NCBI GenBank assembly: GCA_902593945.1
Contig: CACJKA010000002.1
Span: 1-64,000, forward strand
Reading direction: 5' to 3'
Origin: an uncultured Candidatus Poseidoniales archaeon
Lineage (GTDB): Archaea; Thermoplasmatota; Poseidoniia; Poseidoniales; Thalassarchaeaceae
Length of the DNA stretch: 64,000 bases
Of the stretch, positions 39,631 through 49,289 are shown in pieces (the stretch's first letter is position 1; each line of letters opens with the position of its first letter). A program made the translations under genes and the position numbers. Below the pieces are notes generated by a model. The model saw only the letters and a list, made by a program, of their open reading frames with translations, did not search any database and was not told where the DNA came from.

Positions 39631-40803
39631 ATGCTCGTTGAAATAAGGGTAATGGTTATCCTCTATACAATCCGCCTGAGGTCCGTGAAGAGTATCATCG
39701 ACCGTGTTTTGGAACTTCAAGAAGATGAAGGAATACCTTCTGCACCTATAGATACTGAGAGTGATTCAGAGCTTGTTCAACTACTATCATCATTACAACC
39801 AAGGATACGAGTTTTTGGTTGTGGTGGTTGTGGATCTAATACGGTAGCGAGATTAGAACAAGAAGGATTATTCGATGACACCTATGTTAAAGGGATGGCG
39901 ATTAATACCGATGCACAGCACTTACTTCGAGTAGGTGTGGAAAATAAGGTTCTAATCGGAAGAACTGCGCGTGGCAGAGGGGCTGGGGGAGATCCTGAGA
40001 AAGGTGAACAGGCAGCGTATGAGTCCGAAATTTCTCTGAAAAAAGAAGTTGATGATTGTGATTTAGCATTCATAACAGCTGGACTTGGCGGAGGTACCGG
40101 AACTGGTTCGGCTCATGTAGTTGCAAGACTAGCAAAAAATGCTGGTGCACTAACTATAGCAGTCGTATCATATCCATTTCTTTCTGAGGGCGCTCTAAGG
40201 AGACAAAATGCGGAATGGGGGCTTGAAAGATTGAGAGAAGTTTGCGACACAGTAGTAGTTTTACCGAATGAAAGACTGTTAGAAGTAGAAGGAGTAAGGG
40301 ACCTACCTCTAGATGCGGCTTTCAGAGTAGCTGATGAGCTATTAATGAGGTCAATTTCTGGAGTTTCTGAAATGATTGCAAAGGAAGGTATAGTAAATCT
40401 TGATTTCCAAGATCTGCGCTCTGTAATGGAAAATGGAGGAGGAGTTGCTATGATTGGTCTAGGAGAAGCTAATGGCCCAGATCGTGCAGAAAAAGCAACC
40501 GAAGAGGCGCTTCATTCCCCATTGTTAGATATTGATATCTCAGATGCTAGAGGTGCCCTGATTAACGTAGTTGGCGGTCCAGGTCTATCCTTAGGAGACA
40601 CTGAGAAATGTGCAAAAATTATACGTGATAGAATAAATCCTTATGCAAGAATAATTCTAGGTGCAACCACAGATCAAGAAATGGGTGATGAAATACGTGT
40701 ACTGTTAGTATTAACCGGAGTTAAATCTGAACAAATTCATGGTGCGGCTTTGCATACTCAAATGCGGAATTTAAAAACGAGAACAGTAGAATTTATTAAT
40801 TGA
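39631..40803 (+). CDS. ftsZ: Cell division protein FtsZ
   Basis: GCGGCGSNTVARL, GLGGGTGTGSA, NAEWGLERLRE motifs; start may be GTG ~39682. Confidence 0.95.
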   Translation: MLVEIRVMVILYTIRLRSVKSIIDRVLELQEDEGIPSAPIDTESDSELVQLLSSLQPRIRVFGCGGCGSNTVARLEQEGLFDDTYVKGMAINTDAQHLLRVGVENKVLIGRTARGRGAGGDPEKGEQAAYESEISLKKEVDDCDLAFITAGLGGGTGTGSAHVVARLAKNAGALTIAVVSYPFLSEGALRRQNAEWGLERLREVCDTVVVLPNERLLEVEGVRDLPLDAAFRVADELLMRSISGVSEMIAKEGIVNLDFQDLRSVMENGGGVAMIGLGEANGPDRAEKATEEALHSPLLDIDISDARGALINVVGGPGLSLGDTEKCAKIIRDRINPYARIILGATTDQEMGDEIRVLLVLTGVKSEQIHGAALHTQMRNLKTRTVEFIN

Positions 40804-40896
40804 GATTAACAAACTTGCCCGAGATAAATTCCAATGGGTCTCCCGACGTGCTTAAATGAGGTCGGTCAGTCGCCGAGGCACTTCAGAGGGAAAGTC

Positions 40897-41160
40897 ATGG
40901 CTGTAGAGAACTCAAACATTGGTGTAGTCGAGGAGAAAGTCCAAGACTGGCAAGATGAGATTGAGAGTCGTGTTCGTGGCCTTCAAACTGGTTCTTATGC
41001 AAGAATTCTGAAGATGGCTAGGAAACCTTCCAAAGAAGAATTTCGTCAAACAGTGATTGTTTGTGGGATTGGAATGTTTGTGCTTGGAGGAATTGGATTT
41101 GTTATGCTATATTTGATGGATAATCTACTTCCTTCGTTCTTTGATTGGTTGACTAAGTAA
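40897..41160 (+). CDS. secE: Protein translocase SecE/Sec61-gamma
   Basis: RILKMARKPSKEEFRQTVIVCGIGMFVLGGIGFVMLYL; in-frame ATG 40897. Confidence 0.9.
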   Translation: MAVENSNIGVVEEKVQDWQDEIESRVRGLQTGSYARILKMARKPSKEEFRQTVIVCGIGMFVLGGIGFVMLYLMDNLLPSFFDWLTK

Positions 41161-41176
41161 ATAGAGAGTGATTTTT

Positions 41177-42043
41177 ATGTCTGACGCATTTACAGTATTT
41201 ATCCGCCATGAAGAAAAAGTTCTACTTATGCAAAGAGCAGATGAAGTTTCTGATTTACCAGGAGCTTGGGATGGAGTCTATGGCTATGGTGATCATAACG
41301 ACTTAGACGCTGTAGTTTCAAGAATTGTAGAATCAACCGGAATCCCTGCTGACAAGTTACAACATGTAAGAACTGGAAAATCTAGAGGAATTGCGATGGG
41401 GAATTCACTACTAGAAGTTACACCTATTCTGTTTATTTCAGAAAGTAATGAGGTTACTCCTAAAACATTGTACAAAAACTCAGAATGGGTAGACCCAGGT
41501 ATGATCGGTAAGAAAGAATACAGCACTCCAAGTCTTAGAGATATGTATGGAGATGTTGCCTCTTTCTTGTACATTCTTAAAACTAGTATTGGACAAGAGC
41601 AAAATGTTGCAAAAGAGATTCAAGCAAGACTCTCTGGAAGCGGTTCACTAATGGACATCCAAGATGAAATATATGGTGTATTGAGTCCTAACTATATGAA
41701 AGGATACATCTTTGTTGAGGCTTCTGCATTCCACCATGTTGAGAAACTAATTGGTAGGGCTGGAGTTTCAACAACTCCTATCAAAAACTGTAGAAAGGTA
41801 TTGGATGGTGAATCTCCTCTTGAAGATGTCCTTCCATACTTGGAGCCAAAGGCGGCTACAACAGGGATCGAAGAAGGCTGTATTGTGGAGATCCACGGAG
41901 GAGCATTCAGAGGCCAATCAGCACGTGTTATTCGAGTTACTGAATCAAAGGAAGAAGTTACTGTTGAACTATTCGAAGCTGCAGTTCCTGTGGCATTAAC
42001 AGTTAGAGCCGATCAAGTAAGAGTTACACAACGTGTAGAATAA
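41177..42043 (+). CDS. spt5: Transcription factor Spt5/NusG with N-terminal NUDIX-like domain
   Basis: C-terminal LYILKTSIGQEQNVAKEI...YMKGYIFVEA...GCIVEIHGGAFRGQSARVIRVTESKEEVTVELFEAAVPV (NGN-KOW); N-terminal ~128 aa NUDIX fold pattern. Confidence 0.9.
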   Translation: MSDAFTVFIRHEEKVLLMQRADEVSDLPGAWDGVYGYGDHNDLDAVVSRIVESTGIPADKLQHVRTGKSRGIAMGNSLLEVTPILFISESNEVTPKTLYKNSEWVDPGMIGKKEYSTPSLRDMYGDVASFLYILKTSIGQEQNVAKEIQARLSGSGSLMDIQDEIYGVLSPNYMKGYIFVEASAFHHVEKLIGRAGVSTTPIKNCRKVLDGESPLEDVLPYLEPKAATTGIEEGCIVEIHGGAFRGQSARVIRVTESKEEVTVELFEAAVPVALTVRADQVRVTQRVE

Positions 42044-42128
42044 TCAAACATAGGAGACCAAAGACCAACGCAACACGCTCAAATAGTGAAGGTAGGTCGG
42101 CGAGACACAATTATAGGAGGTCATACAC

Positions 42129-42407
42129 ATGTCAGCGCGAAATGAAACACCACACAAAGTTGTTCAAGCGTTAGGTAAAAAGAAGTGTAATGGTTCTTGG
42201 GAAGATGCTTCTGAAAATTTGACTATGGATCAAATTAAGAAGATTGCTACTGAACAAGAAGATCGCCTAACAGGTGCAAATCTGTATGCTAGATGCCGTG
42301 AAGTTATGGGGACTTGTGTTGCAATGAGAGTACATGTAGAAGGTTATGCACCTAAAGAAGCACTCGACAGAATGAGTAAGGGGGAATTCAGCGAACACTT
42401 TAGCTGA
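42129..42407 (+). CDS. rpl11: 50S ribosomal protein L11, C-terminal domain only
   Basis: TPHKVVQALG...NLTMDQIKKIATEQEDRL...REVMGTCVAMRVHVEG matches archaeal L11 CTD; strong SD ATAGGAGGTC upstream of ATG 42129; between spt5 and L1. Confidence 0.8.
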   Translation: MSARNETPHKVVQALGKKKCNGSWEDASENLTMDQIKKIATEQEDRLTGANLYARCREVMGTCVAMRVHVEGYAPKEALDRMSKGEFSEHFS

Positions 42408-42460
42408 GTTATCACGAATTGTGGGAGAGGGAAACCTCGTTGACCACGGAGGTGAAAAAA

Positions 42461-43105
42461 ATGCAAGAAAATATCCAGAACGCTATTCAACAAGCAATAG
42501 AGAATGCCCCTGAACGTAAGTTCGTAGAATCCTTTGAGATGGCAATTACACTCAAAGATGTAGATTTGAAGAATCCAGTAAATCGTATTCAAGAAGAAGT
42601 TCGTTTACCCTCTGGAAGAGGGAAAGAAGTTCGTATAGCAATGTTTGCTGGTAGTGAGATGGCATCTAAAGCACGCGCTGCTGGTATCAGCGTAATTGAC
42701 CCTGCAACTATCGAAGACCTAGGTGGAAACAGACAACAAGCTCGTAAAATGGCTAAACAATATGATTTCTTCTTATCGGAAATCCCACATATGGGAACTG
42801 TTGGAAGATATCTCGGTGTAGTTCTAGGTCCTCGTGGTAAAATGCCTCGACCAGTTCCCCCGACCCTAGACCCTGCAATGATTGCCAATGGTTTACAGAG
42901 TACAACAATAGTAAGATCAAGAGATAAAGTAACTTTCCACACGGCATTTGGTTCTAGAGAGCAAGGTATGGATGAATTAACTGCTAATGCCATGGCAATT
43001 TGGACTAGGGTTACTAGTAAGTTAGAGCGTGGTGCAGGAAATATTCGTTCTTGCTATGTAAAAACTTCAATGGGGCCATCGATAAAGGTAGAGGTGATTG
43101 AATGA
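42461..43105 (+). CDS. rpl1: 50S ribosomal protein L1
   Basis: RKFVESFEMAITLKDVDLKNPVNRI, VLGPRGKMPRPVPP; SD GGAGGTG upstream of ATG 42461. Confidence 0.95.
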   Translation: MQENIQNAIQQAIENAPERKFVESFEMAITLKDVDLKNPVNRIQEEVRLPSGRGKEVRIAMFAGSEMASKARAAGISVIDPATIEDLGGNRQQARKMAKQYDFFLSEIPHMGTVGRYLGVVLGPRGKMPRPVPPTLDPAMIANGLQSTTIVRSRDKVTFHTAFGSREQGMDELTANAMAIWTRVTSKLERGAGNIRSCYVKTSMGPSIKVEVIE

Positions 43106-44124
43106 TTACCCCTAAGATTGCACCGTGGAAAAAAGATCGAGTTCAAGAGTTGACAGATGTTTTAAATTCTGACGGAGTTGTTGGGATTGTCGATGTTGGC
43201 GGAGTTCCTGCTGGAAACATGTTAGACATGAGAAGTAATCTAAGAGATTCAATGAAAATTACTATGGCTAAGAAAACATTGATTAGGTTAGCATGGGAAA
43301 ATTCTGGGAGAAATAGTGAAGAGTTAGAAAATCTAATGGAAAGCGCTATTCAACCTTGTATAGTTCAATCTGATAAATTAAATCCGTTCGAATTATTCTT
43401 AGAACTTGAAAAAACACGTCAAGGACGTGCTGCTAAAGAAGGAGAACTTGCTCCTAGCGATATTGTAGTAGAAAAGGGTCCAACTTCATTTGGGCCAGGA
43501 CCAATCGTTGGAGAATTCAATGCTGTTGGCATTCCTGCAAAAATCGATAAAGGTAAAGTTGCAATTCAAAAAACTACTACAGTTGTTGAGAAAGGGCAAC
43601 CTATTTCTGCAGACTTAGGGATAATGCTAGCAAAATTAGATATTAATCCTATAGAGATTGGAATTATCTTAACTGGTGCAATTGAAGATGGTTTCTTCTT
43701 CCCTGCATCTGCATTGAATATTGATTTGGATCAAACTCGTACAGATATTATTACAGCAACATCAGGGGCATTCAACCTTGCATGCAACGTGCGTTGGTTC
43801 TCTGAACAAACAATGCCAACACTGCTTTCGAAAGCAAGTGGAGAGGCTTTGTCAGTTGCTGTTGAGGCAGGAGTTACAAATGAAACAACCTCGCCTCTAT
43901 TCATTTCACGTGCCAACGCACGTGCTTTGGCCCTAGCAGGCCAATTAGATTCCTCTGCACTGGACGATGAGTTGTCAGCAGCACTTGGTGCTGCTGCTTC
44001 AACGGCTAGTGAGTCGGTTGTTGCAGCCTCTAATGCAACTGAAGAAGTAGCTGAAGCTACTGAAGAGGAAGAAGAGGAAGAGGAGACACAGGAGTTCGGT
44101 GGACTTGGTGATCTCTTCGGCTAA
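43102..44124 (+). CDS. rpl10: 50S ribosomal protein L10 (P0)
   Basis: Position, TSFGPGPIVGEFNAVGIPAKIDKGKVAI, acidic C-terminus EEEEEETQEFGGLGDLFG. Confidence 0.95.
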   Translation: MITPKIAPWKKDRVQELTDVLNSDGVVGIVDVGGVPAGNMLDMRSNLRDSMKITMAKKTLIRLAWENSGRNSEELENLMESAIQPCIVQSDKLNPFELFLELEKTRQGRAAKEGELAPSDIVVEKGPTSFGPGPIVGEFNAVGIPAKIDKGKVAIQKTTTVVEKGQPISADLGIMLAKLDINPIEIGIILTGAIEDGFFFPASALNIDLDQTRTDIITATSGAFNLACNVRWFSEQTMPTLLSKASGEALSVAVEAGVTNETTSPLFISRANARALALAGQLDSSALDDELSAALGAAASTASESVVAASNATEEVAEATEEEEEEEETQEFGGLGDLFG

Positions 44125-44144
44125 ATAAAAAAAGGTGAAATAAA

Positions 44145-44459
44145 ATGGAATATGTATATGCTGCAATGTTACTGCACTCTGCGGAAAAGGAAATTGATGA
44201 TAAGGCTGTCACAGCGGTTCTAACTGCTGCTGGCGTAGATGTTGATGGTGCTCGAGTTAAGGCTCTTGTTTCATCACTAGGGTCTGTTGACATCGGTGAA
44301 GCAATGGCAACTGCTGTTGCTGCTCCTGTTGCTGCTGCACCAGCAGCTGCTGGTGGCGGTTCGTCCGCTGCTGAAGCAGCTCCTGCTGAAGCAGCAGTTG
44401 AAGAAGAGGAAGAAGACGACGGTGCGGGCTTTGAAGGCCTCGGATCTCTCTTCGGATAA
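44145..44459 (+). CDS. rpl12: 50S ribosomal protein L12 (P1/P2-type)
   Basis: MEYVYAAMLLHSAEKEIDD, Ala-rich hinge, EEEEEDDGAGFEGLGSLFG. Confidence 0.95.
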   Translation: MEYVYAAMLLHSAEKEIDDKAVTAVLTAAGVDVDGARVKALVSSLGSVDIGEAMATAVAAPVAAAPAAAGGGSSAAEAAPAEAAVEEEEEDDGAGFEGLGSLFG

Positions 44460-44486
44460 GACTGTAAACGAAGCGAAATAAATTGT

Positions 44487-44503
44487 ACTTCGGTTTCCGA
44501 AGT
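44487..44503 (+). terminator. Hairpin downstream of rpl12
   Basis: ACTTCGG-TTT-CCGAAGT perfect 7-bp stem followed by TGTTTGT. Confidence 0.5.
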
Positions 44504-44543
44504 TGTTTGTGCGGATGCTTGACTCTAGAAAATGATTTAGACG

Positions 44544-45839
44544 CTACTTCTTAGCATGAATACTGATTACATCTCCATTTTGTAACTCATATTCTGCACC
44601 AATTACTCGGCCGCTTTTCGCATCTGTTGCTCTAATGAAACCATCTCCAAGATCAGAGTGAACAGCATATGCCAAACCTTTGGCAGTGGTTCCTTCTGAA
44701 ACTAAAATTGCGTCTGGAAGAATATTGCCGTCTCCATCGACCCAATGAGAATCATCTTGAACAGGGTAAGCAACATTTCTATTTAATCTGTCAAAGACTA
44801 CTGAAGAAAGTAAACCCAGTAAACCTCCTCCCGGTAAATCCGAAAGTGTTTGAGAAATATTTGACAGAGCATTTCGTTGTGCGTCAGATAAATTCTTTTC
44901 TCCCATATCTGTGATAGAGAAATTAGATGTCCCTGAATTTAACTCAATTAAACCAGCCTTGGATGCTCTGTGTAGAGCTAATTCTGCTTCCGCACTCGTC
45001 AAAATCACTTTCCCACCCTGAGATTCTACAATCGATGATAATTCTAGTTCTGAATTCTTGTTCTTATCCGCTTTATTTGCAGCTACAGATATTGGGAAGA
45101 GTAGGGAACGAATAGTTCCTGCCATTGTCATTAATTCATCATTCCCCCATGACCAAGGTACTCCTGATTCAGGGTGTTTCTCATTGACTGATAATATCCC
45201 TGCATTTACATGATAATCGGTAGCTCCTATTCCAGACAATTGATCGATTAGAAACTTGGATAGTGCTTTTTCTCCTTCTGACTGAACTCTCCGAGCACCT
45301 CTAGACCAACTTGATTGAATAATACCAACAATCCAAGCATCAATCTCATTTAGAAGAAAATTATATTCTTCAATTGGCTTAGAGCCTCCTTCCCCAACAG
45401 GATTGCCCTCTATATCTGTTGAACCTGAAATGTCGATTACCTGAATTAGAGCGTCGCAACGCGCTAAATCTGAAAGGAATTGATTACCTCTTCCACGCCC
45501 CTCATGAGCACCAGGAACTAATCCTGCAACATCAACTAAAGTTACTGGAACTAATCTTTGATAGCCTCTGCAAGAACCGGATTTGGGGGTACAAATACTT
45601 CCTCCACGAGGGTCTTTATCATCAACTTTCGACATCCTACCTTGCTCTTCTTTTTTCTTACGTAGAATCTTACAAGCACAACTTTCTCTCAGAGGTAACC
45701 AAGCAATACCAACATTTGGTTCAATTGTAGTAAATGGATAATTAGCTATTTCTACAGGAGTTTCTGTTAGTGCAGAAAAGGTTGTTGATTTACCAACATT
45801 AGGTTTACCAACAAGTCCAATACGCATATCTACACCCAT
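44544..45839 (-). CDS. ychF: YchF/Obg-like GTP-binding protein
   Basis: MRIGLVGKPNVGKSTTFSALT, DVAGLVPGAHEGRGRGNQFL, TGS-like C-terminus. Confidence 0.94.
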   Translation of the reverse strand: MGVDMRIGLVGKPNVGKSTTFSALTETPVEIANYPFTTIEPNVGIAWLPLRESCACKILRKKKEEQGRMSKVDDKDPRGGSICTPKSGSCRGYQRLVPVTLVDVAGLVPGAHEGRGRGNQFLSDLARCDALIQVIDISGSTDIEGNPVGEGGSKPIEEYNFLLNEIDAWIVGIIQSSWSRGARRVQSEGEKALSKFLIDQLSGIGATDYHVNAGILSVNEKHPESGVPWSWGNDELMTMAGTIRSLLFPISVAANKADKNKNSELELSSIVESQGGKVILTSAEAELALHRASKAGLIELNSGTSNFSITDMGEKNLSDAQRNALSNISQTLSDLPGGGLLGLLSSVVFDRLNRNVAYPVQDDSHWVDGDGNILPDAILVSEGTTAKGLAYAVHSDLGDGFIRATDAKSGRVIGAEYELQNGDVISIHAKK

Positions 45840-45899
45840 ATTAGATAAAAGAAATTTTATTATTAGAATAAAACATAATTATCTTTTTCTCTACATTAA

Positions 45900-47699
45900 T
45901 TACCCTTGTTCAGTCATGTACTTGTCTATATCAGTACCATCTGCTGGCCGCCATGTCCATTTTCCTTCTTTCTTATATCGAACATAGAGTTTAGTAGGAG
46001 TTGTGGAATCTGATAATTGTTCAAGTGATGTTGCATTACCTTTTACATTATCTTCTTCAGTAGGACATACTTCAGTATCAAGATCTGCTCCACTCGCAAG
46101 GATTCTACGAACAGTCATAGGAGATACAAGAAAATATGATTCAACGGAAATAGATGATGAGTTTACTGATTTCTGCGAAATTAATTCACCTCTAAACATT
46201 CCAGTAACCATATTCAATGAATGTAATATTGCTCCTATTACTACACCGTAGAACATTACTGAACCCAATTTACGGAGTTCTTCAGACAGAGCACTTGGGT
46301 CTTCGACCATCATCTCCATTAGAGCCATGTCCATAAAATCAGCAACCATTGTAATCGACAAGCCGAAAATTGCTCCTCCTGTCATCATTAAGTAACCCCA
46401 TCTTGCTCTACTATTGGAAAATAAATGCCTACCAGTTAGTTCAGGATAAAGGCTTAGAGCAGCCCCAAGCGATAGTGGAACTAGAACTAACCAACCAGAC
46501 ATGACAGACATGGAATTAGCAATACCTACTAATTCCAAAGTACCACTAACTGTATCTGTTTGAACAAAAAGTGAGCCTAAAACAATAGGAACAATTGCCC
46601 ACGCGCCTAAGTTAAGTTCGGCATTTCCAGGATAATCGGGAGAGTCTACGAAAGCATCGGAACCCCTCATTGTGATCAGCATATTACTGGCAAAGGCAAG
46701 TACTGGTATAGAAACGAGGGCCATCAAGAAAGTAGCGGCTAACATATCTTGATTCGAGAAAGATACAACATTATTTTCTGCTAATGGCCCGAAAGCGTCC
46801 ATAACCATCTGACCATGAATATCTCCAAATGGATTAATGGTAATAATACTGCCAAAAAGAGTTACGCCAACCAATGTCTTGGACCAAAGAGGGTTTCCGG
46901 ATGCAAAAGATGAGGCGTAAAGAGCAACTCCGGCTACTCCAGCGAAAATGAAGGCCCCTCCAAATAAATGATATGAAAGCCATTGACCGGCACTATCATC
47001 TACAGCACCCGAAATTATAGAAATTATACTTAAGATAGGATTACTCAGTAATGCAATTAATATTAACCAACCAGGAAGCGCCATTTTTCTTGTTCTATTT
47101 GCAAATGTCAATAATTGATTGAGAATAACTGCAAATAAGGCAATAGCATTTATTGCGGTCCCTAAAGGTATTATCTCAATACCAAGAATCATATTGTTTT
47201 GAGAACCTACGACTAGAACTAATACAGAAATTGTCCAAACAAATGAAACTAAATTGGCATTAGTTTCACTGGCTAATTCGGTCCCTGCTAGTTTTGGTAT
47301 GATGTGAAAACTAGAACCTATTACTAACATAGATACTGAACCGTATATTGTAGCATAAACACCAGCAGATGCTAGCTCATCGGCATTAGCAACAAAGCCC
47401 CATGAAGCAAGAGAATGGAGAGCATTTGGATCATGTGTTAACCACATACTGATGAATGTAAATGTAGAGGCTAAAATTAGCCACAATGTGCCTTGAAATA
47501 TCCAAGACCTAGCGCCAGATCCTGGACGTCCCTCTACTAAATCTGAACCTGGCCCTAAGGCTTTCTCAAGCATGAAAGAGACTGTTCCTTTTGCCACGTC
47601 GGAAAATATCCATAATCCTCTCTGAATCAAGAAGAAAACAATAAATAATGAAATCCAAAAATAAAACATTGTTGTTAATACTATATCCATAATAATCAC
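45900..47699 (-). CDS. Heme-copper oxidase subunit I-like membrane protein (cbb3/FixN-like), ligand-degenerate
   Basis: Multi-TM; LHSLASWGF, SSFHIIPKLAGTELAS, YHLFGGAFIFAGVAG, YPELTGRHLFSNSRARWGY resemble HCO subunit I spacing. Confidence 0.55.
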   Translation of the reverse strand: MIIMDIVLTTMFYFWISLFIVFFLIQRGLWIFSDVAKGTVSFMLEKALGPGSDLVEGRPGSGARSWIFQGTLWLILASTFTFISMWLTHDPNALHSLASWGFVANADELASAGVYATIYGSVSMLVIGSSFHIIPKLAGTELASETNANLVSFVWTISVLVLVVGSQNNMILGIEIIPLGTAINAIALFAVILNQLLTFANRTRKMALPGWLILIALLSNPILSIISIISGAVDDSAGQWLSYHLFGGAFIFAGVAGVALYASSFASGNPLWSKTLVGVTLFGSIITINPFGDIHGQMVMDAFGPLAENNVVSFSNQDMLAATFLMALVSIPVLAFASNMLITMRGSDAFVDSPDYPGNAELNLGAWAIVPIVLGSLFVQTDTVSGTLELVGIANSMSVMSGWLVLVPLSLGAALSLYPELTGRHLFSNSRARWGYLMMTGGAIFGLSITMVADFMDMALMEMMVEDPSALSEELRKLGSVMFYGVVIGAILHSLNMVTGMFRGELISQKSVNSSSISVESYFLVSPMTVRRILASGADLDTEVCPTEEDNVKGNATSLEQLSDSTTPTKLYVRYKKEGKWTWRPADGTDIDKYMTEQG

Positions 47700-47700
47700 C

Positions 47701-47979
47701 TCACTCGCTAGTTGCCTCTAATAATAAACGCCCCACAATAGAGAATATTCCAATCATTATACCTAGTATAAAGAACCAAATTCCAGAGTCAAATACTCCA
47801 CTAAAAACGGGAATTAAGTCCGAAATTACCGGCAAATCTTGCCCAGGATAAAGTATACTATAAAGCAATAAGAAAGAGAGTGAAAAGACTGTTCCTACAA
47901 CAATGAATACCCATGAACCCGATGGTTCTTTTTCACCTTGAAGAAAAACGTCTGCGGAGTCTGTTGTATTGATTGACAT
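47701..47979 (-). CDS. Small two-TM membrane protein, likely partner of the downstream oxidase-like gene
   Basis: 92 aa with two hydrophobic segments, 1-2 bp from the following gene. Confidence 0.55.
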   Translation of the reverse strand: MSINTTDSADVFLQGEKEPSGSWVFIVVGTVFSLSFLLLYSILYPGQDLPVISDLIPVFSGVFDSGIWFFILGIMIGIFSIVGRLLLEATSE

Positions 47980-48067
47980 GGCTACACCTCTAGATATCCC
48001 GTTAAGGATATTACTACCAACGGAGATTCAGCCTTAAGTATTAGCCGATAGGATAATCGATTCGACA

Positions 48068-49222
48068 TTAAGGTGCACGGACTATATCTACTCGAGATAA
48101 ACGCCTATCTCTTCCCTGACCCATAGGAACCGGTAATGATAAATCATTTTCAATTTCTGTTTTCCAAACCTTTTTGCATTCGCAATCAAGGCCCTTAAAT
48201 TCTCTTAAGTTTCTCGAAACAGAATACCTTTCTATTGCGGCTACCACCTCTGCATCGCATTTTTTGCAATTGTGTGCACCTCTTATTCGGCCACCAGCTG
48301 TTGGATGCACAATAGTACGACAATCAGAATCTATAATTTGGTGATGGGTTCTCTCAATCATTTCAACAAGTGACCAGAGCCATGGAGGGCGATATTCTCT
48401 ATTTCTAAATATTCTATCAACAACAGTGTTTTTCTGAATGTTCATTGGATTGATAGAAACCTCATCAGAGAGAGGTGCTACTTGTACTAACCATTCTGAA
48501 GTTAAATTTAGAGCATCTCCCTCTGACATAAAAGGTGGTTTGAAAAGTAAGTAAGTTTTGACACGTAACCCCGCTTTCCTCAAATTATCTACAGACTTTC
48601 TCCATGTTTTTGTAGAGAATCCTTTGTTACAATGAAAACGTAGAACTGTATCATCGTATGCTTCTAGTCCGATTGCAACAGTACAACCTGGATGCCGTTC
48701 TGCTACCCATGCTAATTTATCCGGGTTACACAAATGTGCTTGAGCCTCAACAACTAATTCTAATCCTCTTTCATAAGTTTCTCTAAGAACCATTTCTTGC
48801 CATTCAGGAGGATTTTCTCGATCTTCAAAAAATGTCCCAGAAGTATATACTTTAACCATTTTACAGCCTTCAAAATCATTTGTTAATCTTTTGGCTTCTT
48901 CCCATTGGGCGGATAAATCATTTGCAGTAACGTCATCTCTGACATCATTAAAATATCCACAAAAAGTACATCCGGATTTCCACCACCATACGCAACCTCT
49001 AGTTCTCAAGATAACTGTTGCAGCAGTACAACTAGTACCATCCTGTAACATCTCAGGAGTTTTGTAAACGGTTGCAGGTTTGGTCGCGTCCCAAGATTCT
49101 CTGCGAGAAATTGATTGTGGTGTATTCTCGGGGGCCTTCACTAGATGATGGATTTTGACGGCTTTCTTGCCGTCTCCCAATATCCCAGAAGCCCCTTTCA
49201 CAGCCCCTCGGTTAGTTTCCAA
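48068..49222 (-). CDS. Archaeosine biosynthesis radical SAM protein (RaSEA-like)
   Basis: ILRTRGCVWWWKSGCTFCGYFND (Cx7CxxC) and family-typical length/context. Confidence 0.82.
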   Translation of the reverse strand: METNRGAVKGASGILGDGKKAVKIHHLVKAPENTPQSISRRESWDATKPATVYKTPEMLQDGTSCTAATVILRTRGCVWWWKSGCTFCGYFNDVRDDVTANDLSAQWEEAKRLTNDFEGCKMVKVYTSGTFFEDRENPPEWQEMVLRETYERGLELVVEAQAHLCNPDKLAWVAERHPGCTVAIGLEAYDDTVLRFHCNKGFSTKTWRKSVDNLRKAGLRVKTYLLFKPPFMSEGDALNLTSEWLVQVAPLSDEVSINPMNIQKNTVVDRIFRNREYRPPWLWSLVEMIERTHHQIIDSDCRTIVHPTAGGRIRGAHNCKKCDAEVVAAIERYSVSRNLREFKGLDCECKKVWKTEIENDLSLPVPMGQGRDRRLSRVDIVRAP

Positions 49223-49289
49223 CTATTGATACTGCCGTCGCCAAAAACATCTTGTTAAGAGTGCTCTAGGGTCAAATATTGGTGATGCA

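Noticed and set aside
44287-44481. ORF with poly-Leu stretch overlapping rpl12
   Set aside because: Out-of-frame shadow of the Ala/Gln codon-rich L12 hinge; no independent support.
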